From Chamaea fasciata (lineage: Eukaryota > Chordata > Aves > Passeriformes > Sylviidae): DNA of 64,000 nt. Where the stretch lies: contig JARCOQ010000002.1 of NCBI GenBank assembly GCA_029207755.1, forward strand, positions 116,831,083 through 116,895,082, in the 5' to 3' direction. The position numbers and the translations under genes were made by a program. Below, one piece after another: positions 59,301-64,000 of the stretch. The notes beneath the pieces were generated by a model that saw nothing but the letters and a program-made list of their open reading frames with translations, did not search any database and was not told the origin of the DNA. Position 1 is the stretch's first letter. The number at the start of each line of letters is the position of its first letter.

Positions 59301-62300
59301 TCAATCTCATTTTGAACTCACAGGTATTCACATACTGCACACGTGCACGAGGGAAAGCTTCTGCTTGTTGGTGGAGTGTGGTTTCATGCATCCTCTGTGC
59401 CAGGTGTCACTGTCATTGACTTAATGAATGGTCTCTGCTTGGACTATATGGTTAATGTGGTGAGTACCGAAATTTTTCTTTCAGGTTAAGCAGCATCCTG
59501 TGAAGGAACATGGTAACTTCATGGAGAGATAGGATCTAATTCCAAAGGGCTGTTACCCGGCACAGAGAACATAGCAGTGTTCAGAGAGGGAGAGATGGAA
59601 TGTGCAGAAGACTGGAACATGGAGCTGCTCTGTTTCAGACAAGGGGCAGCAGAACTGAAATGGGCACCAGCATAGTCATTTCAGGATGTCTGTGGAGGAA
59701 GGGAACAGATAAACCAGAGGCTAAGTTAGTGTTTATGGAGGTCTGTGGTATAATTTCACGGAGAACTTCCTGGTGGAAGCTGCAGCATGCTCTAGCTGCT
59801 GCCTGAAAAATGAGAAAAAAAATAGCACAGAAATACTGGAAACTCCACTGGAACGTGAAAGCTTCCTGTAAGGATGATTGAACACAGATTGCTCAGAGAG
59901 GCTGTCGTATTTCCATTATTGGAGATATTTGAAACCTGACTGGGCAAGGTACCGAAAAGCCTGCTTGAGTTGAGCCTGCTTTGAACAGAGTGGTTGGACT
60001 GGATGATGCTTGGAGGACCCTTCCAACTTTAACTATTTGGTGTCTTTTTTCTTTGAATCACTGAAGAGCAGTCATACAGGTGGTGTCACACAGCAGGATT
60101 TTGGCATACTGTCTTGGTTTGAAAGACAGGTGTCTGCTAGGGAGGGGCAGGGCCTCCCTTGGAAGGGAAAATTCAAACCCCCTCCCCCCCACATTATTAT
60201 AATACAGAAAATTAAAGGGCTCTCAGTCAGACGTATGGGGATAGGATTAACAGTTCTTTACTAGAATGTATAACAAGGCAAACAAACAACAACAACTACA
60301 GCGCTAATAATAAACAGAACTAGGAACCTCGAGGGGCTTTGGGGCAGGCTGATCTCGGTGCCCTTTGCAGGACTCTTGAGAGCACCAAGCTGGAACAGGG
60401 GAAAATCCCAGGCTGGTGGATGAGATCTGTCAGAAGTTCCGTGGCGGTAGCTGGAAGGGCAGGGGTGTCCAAGCAGGGCAGGGCAGTGCATGGCCACAGC
60501 GTAGCAAAAAGCCTCAAAGCAGTGCCCGAGAAGCTGCAGCAGGACAGGGCCAGCCCAGCTCCAGCAGGGCAGGGGGAGGTTGCTCAGAATTCCTGGGCAC
60601 ACAAGCAGATGGTGGTAGATTTCCCAGGATCCGACTTGGTGGTGACAGCAAACTCCTCCCACAGCAAGCAGCAGCCTGGCCGTCCTCTCTCCGATTCCGA
60701 GAGGAAGTGCCAGAAGCTGCCCCCAGCCCTGTCCTTTACCTGACCCAAACTCGAGGTATCTTCCCCCTCTGAGAGAAACTCCCAGAGACCCAAAGTGTAG
60801 CCAGGTGCTACAACTCCTCTCCTTTGGCCCCTTTGTTCTGATTAAGGACCTCTAAGTACCCAGTAGTTAGTTTCCTAGCAATTTATGGGAAAAAACTCTC
60901 TAGGTAAAAAAGAAACAAATCTAACCCCCAAAACATACCCTGAACAAAACTTGGTCTACATCTCTGAGTAGCCCTCAGATAAAGCTGCCTCGAGTAAAGA
61001 CATCGATCTGTTGGATAAAATCCATAGAAGGGCCACAAAGATCATCAGAGATGTGGAGCTGATCTACTGTGAGGATGTGCTGAGAGAGCTGGGATTGTTC
61101 AGCCTTAAGAGAGAGACAGGGCTCTGGGACAACCTTAGGCCCCCTTCCAGTATTTAAACGGGGGGCTTGTAAGAAAGATGGGGACAGACTTTTTAGCAGG
61201 GCCTGTAGTAATAGGACAAGGGGTGATGGTTTTCATCTAAAGGACAGTAGCTTCAAACTTAAGTATATGGATGAAATTTTTAATGAAGAGTATGATGAGG
61301 CACTGCCAAAGGCTGCCCAGAAAAGCTGTGGCTGCCCCATCCCTGGAAATGTTCGAGGCCAGGTTAGATTGGGCTTGGAGCAACCTGGTCTACTGGGAAC
61401 TGTCCCTGCCCAGTGCAGGGGGGTGGAGCGAGGTGGCATTTTTTAAGGTCTTTTCATCCCAAACCATTCTGCGATTTGTGTAAAGAAACAACTTTCTTTT
61501 GATAATTATGGAACATATGGAACCTGTCGTTGGTGAAACTGCAATTTGTGACAGGTCAGTTTTTTATAGTGGACAGCACGTGTGCATCTGGTTGATCTTG
61601 CAGCATTTTGCTGAGGGTCTAAAAGCATGAAACGTGCTTAACTGGAGCTTAGTTTTCAGTTCTTGTCTGTAGCAGAAGTTATAAGTAGCCTCATATCCTT
61701 TAGATAAAATAGACTGCCCTTGTTGGACAGCAAGGAGGATAGGTACAGTGATAGTAAAGTTGTATCTAAAACAATATAACTTTTTTGTTTACACTGAATA
61801 AGCCGATGCAGATGGGTTGGTGTCTTCCTTTCCTTATGAGCCGTTTGCTTTGACTTAGGTGAAACTCTCGAGGCTTTTGAACCTGCCAGTTACATTGGTA
61901 AAGCTCTGGAACTCCTTGCCACAGGCCATGAATGCCAAAGATTTACATTGAATCAAAAACTGACTGGCTACCTTCCTGTGAGGAAAAGCGTTAAGATTCG
62001 GGGAGTAGAAAAACACTTTTGCTCATTAAAAAATCACTGGACTGCAAGTTGGTGGGTGGGTGTAGTAGAGGAGCACACCTCAGGGGTTACTAGTTCCTGT
62101 ATTCTCTCTCTCTTCTTGCCCACATTCGTGGGTGGTACAGTGGACCATGCGAGGTCCTGTATGTTCAAAATCTCCTTTTCTTTTTCAGGAGCACCTGGAG
62201 TGGCCATTAATGCTACATAATCATAGCAGTATCTTTCTGCCAAATGAGAAGGAGCTGTTGGTTATTGGCGGTGGTGGAAATTGCTTCTCCTTTGGGACAC

Positions 62301-62356
62301 ACTTGAACCCAGAGCCTGTCTCACTGAACCTCAGCAGCATCCTGATCAGTCACTGA
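44158..62356 (+). CDS. LCMT2: LCMT2 / TYW4 (tRNA wybutosine-synthesizing protein 4), complete, 13 exons
   Basis: Enzyme of the last steps of wybutosine formation at position 37 of cytosolic tRNA-Phe. It methylates and methoxycarbonylates the side chain using SAM. Thirteen exons join in one frame, giving 2052 nt, 683 residues plus stop; the human protein is 686. The methyltransferase part spans about residues 1-320. It shows [20 protein letters not shown] near 50-70, SAM motif [14 protein letters not shown] at 84-97, the acidic YEVDFP near 110-115, and [21 protein letters not shown] and EPFDEYEEWHLKC are typical of the family. A kelch propeller of about six blades follows ([61 protein letters not shown] with [15 protein letters not shown]). 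The end [11 protein letters not shown] resembles the human C-terminus. The ATG at 44158 lies in GGAGCG-ATG and gives the expected N-terminal length. The human gene is intronless; this one has 12 GT-AG introns. Confidence 0.95.
44325..45679 (+). other. LCMT2 intron 1
   Basis: 1355 bp. It has a CR1 fragment near its start (44440-44545, listed separately) and an A/T run at 45586-45609. Otherwise unique. Confidence 0.85.
44440..44545 (+). mobile_element. CR1 LINE fragment in LCMT2 intron 1
   Basis: AAGCTGAAAGAGAGTCGGAT, GAGGAAGGAGATCTTCCCTG and GAGTGTGGCGAGGCCCTGGC match the CR1 3' region just before its usual terminus. It lies about 115 bp after exon 1, at the edge of the CpG island. Confidence 0.7.
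45680..45761 (+). CDS. LCMT2: LCMT2 exon 2
   Basis: 82 nt after TTCCTACAG, donor GTACAT. Completes the Arg codon and encodes [20 protein letters not shown], then RSLPRTQ. Confidence 0.95.
46083..46263 (+). CDS. LCMT2: LCMT2 exon 3 (SAM-binding motif I)
   Basis: 181 nt after TTCTCTGCAG, donor GTATGG. Begins [16 protein letters not shown] and includes the acidic [10 protein letters not shown] segment that contacts SAM in this family. Confidence 0.95.
46264..48526 (+). other. LCMT2 intron 3
   Basis: 2263 bp. Contains a diverged CR1 copy at 46590-47037 (listed). The remainder (47040-48526) shows nothing I recognise. Confidence 0.85.
46590..47037 (+). mobile_element. Diverged CR1 LINE 3' region in LCMT2 intron 3
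   Basis: GGTTTTGTTCAGCTGTTTGG, CAGATTGCCTAGAAAGATAA, GGAATATCTAGCCTTGGAGA and ATGACTTTTAAACGTCCCTT are degraded CR1 landmarks. Confidence 0.65.
48527..48683 (+). CDS. LCMT2: LCMT2 exon 4
   Basis: 157 nt after TTGTCTCCCAG, donor GTCAGC (weaker than the others). Encodes [20 protein letters not shown] and later [15 protein letters not shown]. Removing the intron restores PRSDALIQW, so the frame supports this donor. Confidence 0.93.
48684..49709 (+). other. LCMT2 introns 4 and 5 (around exon 5)
   Basis: Intron 4 (48684-49116) and intron 5 (49307-49709) are 433 and 403 bp. No repeat was recognised. Confidence 0.85.
49117..49306 (+). CDS. LCMT2: LCMT2 exon 5
   Basis: 190 nt after CTCTCAACAG, donor GTGAGC. 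Encodes [20 protein letters not shown], then [20 protein letters not shown], the conserved YEQ and FG.xMxxHF segment of the leucine-carboxyl-methyltransferase fold. Confidence 0.95.
49710..49817 (+). CDS. LCMT2: LCMT2 exon 6
   Basis: 108 nt, 36 codons, phase 0 at both ends, after TTGTCTTTTAG, donor GTAACC. Encodes [20 protein letters not shown] and ends in LEPFDEYE. Confidence 0.95.
49818..51823 (+). other. LCMT2 intron 6
   Basis: 2006 bp of AT-rich unique sequence. No repeat or gene was recognised. Confidence 0.85.
51824..51911 (+). CDS. LCMT2: LCMT2 exon 7 (end of methyltransferase domain)
   Basis: 88 nt after TTGCTACAG, donor GTACAC. Encodes [20 protein letters not shown], then SWTPFLPSA. 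There is no Met in the exon, so a Met-to-stop scan misses it. It was found from the expected EWHLKC motif, and its phase (one base left over) fits the next exon exactly. Confidence 0.93.
51912..54078 (+). other. LCMT2 intron 7
   Basis: 2167 bp of AT-rich unique sequence. The short open frame at 53669-54028 has no domain and is not needed to join exons 7 and 8. Confidence 0.85.
54079..54336 (+). CDS. LCMT2: LCMT2 exon 8 (linker and first kelch blade)
   Basis: 258 nt after TTTGGCTTACAG, donor GTGAGT. Encodes [12 protein letters not shown], then [20 protein letters not shown] and [11 protein letters not shown]. The RYGH and [14 protein letters not shown]-like block is typical of LCMT2. Confidence 0.94.
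54440..56300 (+). mobile_element. CR1 LINE (plus) split by a reverse CR1, in LCMT2 intron 8
   Basis: The left part, 54440-54740, has AGCTGGAAAAGGAGCTGGGG and CCAGGTCTGGGCCTCTTAAC. The right part, 55918-56300, has CTGAAGAAAAGGAGGCTCGG, TGACTACCTGAAAGGAGGAC and AGAGTCTTTTCCAACTTAGG. In CR1 these segments follow each other with only a short gap. Between them lies a 1.17-kb CR1 in the opposite direction. Confidence 0.7.
54742..55917 (-). mobile_element. CR1 LINE, reverse, about 1.17 kb, nested
   Basis: Begins with the full reverse CR1 terminus (GGTTTGGGTTGGAAGGGACT). It runs through TGTGCCAGGGCCTCACCACC and TCTCCAGCCTGAACAGCCCA to decayed reverse transcriptase. On the minus strand that includes [13 protein letters not shown], with FADD as the catalytic motif, near 55600. 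Stops and frame changes make it inactive. Confidence 0.88.
56351..56581 (+). CDS. LCMT2: LCMT2 exon 9 (kelch)
   Basis: 231 nt after TATCTCCACAG, donor GTAAAA. Encodes [20 protein letters not shown] and later [12 protein letters not shown]. Confidence 0.94.
57409..57506 (+). CDS. LCMT2: LCMT2 exon 10 (kelch)
   Basis: 98 nt after TGTTTCCATAG, donor GTAAGA. Encodes [20 protein letters not shown], then [13 protein letters not shown]. Confidence 0.95.
57590..57890 (-). mobile_element. CR1 LINE fragment, reverse, in LCMT2 intron 10
   Basis: GGAGGTTGGAAGGGACGTCT, GGTCATCTAGTCCAGCACTC and CAACCTGTTCCAGTGCTTGA are the reverse complement of a CR1 3' end of a different subfamily. The rest of intron 10 up to 58934 has no clear repeat. 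Confidence 0.82.
58935..59122 (+). CDS. LCMT2: LCMT2 exon 11 (kelch)
   Basis: 188 nt after TGTTTTTTTAG, donor GTAAGC. Encodes [20 protein letters not shown], then [10 protein letters not shown] and [10 protein letters not shown]. Confidence 0.95.
59140..59270 (-). mobile_element. CR1 LINE 3' end, reverse, in LCMT2 intron 11
   Basis: AGGAAGGGACCTCTTAAAGG, CCAACTAGTCCAACCTCCCT and AACTAGACAGGTTGCTCAGA match a reverse CR1 terminus. It occupies most of a 201-bp intron and may extend to the exon 12 acceptor. Confidence 0.75.
59324..59459 (+). CDS. LCMT2: LCMT2 exon 12 (kelch)
   Basis: 136 nt after TTGAACTCACAG, donor GTGAGT. Encodes [20 protein letters not shown] and [19 protein letters not shown]. 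The 201-bp intron before it is largely a reverse CR1 fragment. Confidence 0.95.
59865..60045 (+). mobile_element. CR1 LINE short 3' end
   Basis: CAGATTGCTCAGAGAGGCTG, GGTTGGACTGGATGATGCTT and GGAGGACCCTTCCAACTTTA mark a CR1 terminus of a different subfamily. Confidence 0.75.
60110..60933. mobile_element. Solo LTR of an endogenous retrovirus (passerine ERVL/ERVK-type)
   Basis: Begins TGTCTTGGTTTGAAAGACAG and continues GCAGGGCCTCCCTTGGAAGG, ACATTATTATAATACAGAAA, AAGGGCTCTCAGTCAGACGT and AACAGTTCTTTACTAGAATG. This is a sequence type I recognise from LTRs common in passerine genomes. CATAC lies directly before it (60105-60109) and again at 60934-60938, a possible 5-bp target duplication. No gag, pol or env sequence is present, so it is a solo LTR. 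Orientation and exact right edge are uncertain. Confidence 0.6.
60995..61482 (+). mobile_element. CR1 LINE, truncated 3' end, about 490 bp
   Basis: TAGAAGGGCCACAAAGATCA, GCTGGGATTGTTCAGCCTTA, AGAAAAGCTGTGGCTGCCCC and GGAGCAACCTGGTCTACTGG, then TTTTTTAAGGTCTTTTCATC and ACCATTCTGCGATT. Confidence 0.88.
62189..62356 (+). CDS. LCMT2: LCMT2 exon 13 (last kelch blade, stop)
   Basis: 168 nt after CTTTTTCAG, ending in TGA at 62354-62356. Encodes [20 protein letters not shown], then [20 protein letters not shown] and the C-terminus LSSILISH. Confidence 0.95.
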   Translation, partial: EHLEWPLMLHNHSSIFLPNEKELLVIGGGGNCFSFGTHLNPEPVSLNLSSILISH

Positions 62357-62508
62357 GTGGGACCAGGCACGGCTGAGCCATGCTACTACACTGCGGGGAG
62401 ACATCTATTCACTCAAGGTCCAAAAGCAGCACGGTATTTCCACAAAGGCTTTGCATCCAGAACGCATTTATGAAGGTGGGATTAGGAGGGACAGTACTAC
62501 TGGCAGCA

Positions 62509-63310
62509 GTGTGGTTTGGGTTGGAAGGCGCTGTAAAGATTATCCTCTTCCACCTCCCTGCCGTGGGTAGGGCAACCTTCCGCTAGACCAGGTTACTCCA
62601 GGCCCTATCCAGTCTGGCCTTGGACACTTTCATGGATGGGGCAGCAACACCTTCTTGGGGCAACCTGTGCCAGGGCCTCACCAGCCTCACAGGGAACAGT
62701 TTCTTCCCAATATCTAATCTAAACCTACTTTGCCTCAGTGAGAAGCCATTCTCCCTTGTCCAGTAACTTCAGGCCCTTGTAAATAGTCTCTCTCCATCTT
62801 TTTTGTTGACTCCCTTCAAGTAGTGCGAGGCCACAATTAGGTCACTCCAAAGCTTCTCCTCCAGGCTGAACAATCCCAATTGTCTCAGCCTTTTCTTACA
62901 GCATAGAGGTGCTCCATCCTTTTGATTATCTTGGGGTCTCCTCTAGACTCTCCAGCAGCTCCACGTCCTTCCTGTGCTGGGACCCCAGAGCTGCAGGCAG
63001 CACTGCAGGTGAGATCTTACCAGAGCAGGGCAGAAGCGGAGAATCGCCCCCTCCCCTGCTGTTCACACTGTGGGATCAGCCAGCGCACAGGGCCAGGGTA
63101 GGTCCAGCCTCTCATTCACCAGCATCCCCGAGTTCTTCTTGGCCAGGGCTGTTCTTGGTCTCTTCATCCCCCAGCCTGGTTTGACCCTGGGATTTGTCCT
63201 GATCCACATGCAGTACTAGCCCTTGGTCTTGTTAAACCTCATGAGCTTCCCATGGGCCCTCTTCTTGAGCTTGTCCAGGTCCCTCTGGATGGCATTTGGT
63301 CCTTCAGGAT
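62509..63310 (-). mobile_element. CR1 LINE, reverse, about 0.8 kb, after the LCMT2 stop
   Basis: Starts 152 bp after the stop with GGTTTGGGTTGGAAGGCGCT. It continues through CTAGACCAGGTTACTCCAGG, CAACCTGTGCCAGGGCCTCA and CTTCTCCTCCAGGCTGAACA, to GTCCAGGTCCCTCTGGATGG near 63280. Confidence 0.88.
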
Positions 63311-63329
63311 GTGGAGCTGCTGAAATGAG

Positions 63330-63752
63330 TCCAGAGATGCTCGAAGGCTGGAGTCTCTGTTCTGGAGACAGGCTGAGAGCGCTGGAGGTGTTCAGCCTGG
63401 GGAGGAAAAGGTTCCAGGGAGACCTTAGAGCCCCTGACTTCAGGAGAGCTGGAAACAGACTTTGGACAAGGGCCTGGAGTGCCAGAACAAGGGGGAATGG
63501 CTTCCCTCTGCCAGATGGCAGGGGTAGATGGGATATTGGGAAGGAATTGTTCCCTGTGAGGGTCGTGAGGCCCCGCACAGGTTTCCCAGAGAAGCTGTGG
63601 CTGCCCTTTGTCTGGAAGTGTTCATTGCCAGGTTGCATGGGGCTTGGAGCAGCGTGGTGCAGAGGAAGGTGTCCTTGCCCATGGCAAGGTGGTGGTGCTT
63701 GATGATCTTTAAGGTCCCTTCCAACCCAAACCAGTTAATGACTCCATGATGA
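63330..63752 (+). mobile_element. CR1 LINE, truncated 3' end, inverted relative to its left neighbour
   Basis: GTGTTCAGCCTGGGGAGGAA, GATGGGATATTGGGAAGGAA, CCAGAGAAGCTGTGGCTGCC and GATCTTTAAGGTCCCTTCCA, ending at CAGTTAATGACTCCATGATG. It faces away from the reverse CR1 at 62509-63310. Confidence 0.88.
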
Positions 63753-63870
63753 GTGTCTGACTGACTCCACATCAGTTGTTGAGTGCAGAGAAATTGTTAA
63801 CACGTATTCATTTGTTTTTCTTCTCTGTTTCTTTTCTCTCATCCAATATTTTTGGAATTTGTTTCTATTT

Positions 63871-63876
63871 ATTAAA
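63871..63876 (+). terminator. Candidate polyadenylation signal (ATTAAA) for LCMT2
   Basis: The first ATTAAA that I noticed downstream of the stop, within a T-rich stretch. No AATAAA was noticed between the stop and here. Use of this site would give a 3' UTR of about 1.5 kb containing both CR1 copies. Low confidence. Confidence 0.25.
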
Positions 63877-64000
63877 TTACCTGACTTTACGAGTTGCTTT
63901 CTCGCTTTTTTTTCCTTACTGAATTGCCAGCTGGGGTTAAAGCACAAGACCCTTCCCCGGCTCCATTACCCTTCTCTAGACACACTCCAGAAACTTCCAT

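Larger units (their letters stand above)
59460..62188 (+). other. LCMT2 intron 12
   Basis: 2729 bp, the largest LCMT2 intron. It contains a CR1 terminus, an LTR and a further CR1 (listed separately). The stretches 59460-59860 and 61485-62188 show nothing else. Confidence 0.85.

Noticed and set aside
44158..62356. LCMT1 (the PP2A methyltransferase) instead of LCMT2
   Set aside because: The protein continues into a kelch propeller and has the length of LCMT2; LCMT1 lacks the kelch part.

Overview
This is a piece of a bird nuclear chromosome, most probably from a passerine. It has large spliced genes with GT-AG introns, CpG-island promoters and many truncated CR1 LINE copies on both strands. 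One nested SINE has a tRNA-Ile head and a CR1-like tail, the type described from passerine genomes. No prokaryotic, organellar or plasmid feature was seen.

The left third (1-18.4 kb, minus strand) carries the first five coding exons of DCHS1 (dachsous cadherin-related 1), the large protocadherin that binds FAT4 between neighbouring cells in planar polarity and Hippo signalling. I could join 1143 codons with correct splice phases: signal peptide, ten complete cadherin repeats and the start of an eleventh. The gene runs off the left edge. A 13.5-kb intron separates the first coding exon from the rest; it holds CR1 copies, a G-poor tract and a compact homeodomain-like palindrome. A CpG island at about 21.9-23.0 kb, with a strong minus-strand splice donor inside it, is the best candidate for the DCHS1 promoter and non-coding first exon.

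The middle (23-43.4 kb) contains no gene I can recognise. It is CR1 debris, a CA-rich satellite, the nested tRNA-derived SINE and long unremarkable AT-rich stretches.

The right third (43.4-64 kb, plus strand) holds a complete LCMT2 (TYW4) gene, the enzyme of the last steps of wybutosine synthesis in tRNA-Phe. Thirteen exons join in frame into 683 codons with an N-terminal SAM-dependent methyltransferase domain and a C-terminal kelch propeller. The human gene is intronless, so this 12-intron gene is the most informative thing in the window. Its CpG island contains an 18-bp GC-rich minisatellite. Its introns and 3' flank hold many CR1 copies, including an opposite-strand nested pair, one LTR and an inverted CR1 pair just after the stop codon.

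DCHS1 and LCMT2 are transcribed away from each other, with about 26 kb between their start codons. They act in unrelated pathways and nothing here suggests that they work together. I found no new biological system; the findings worth following are the gene structure of LCMT2, the gene adjacency and several candidate regulatory elements.
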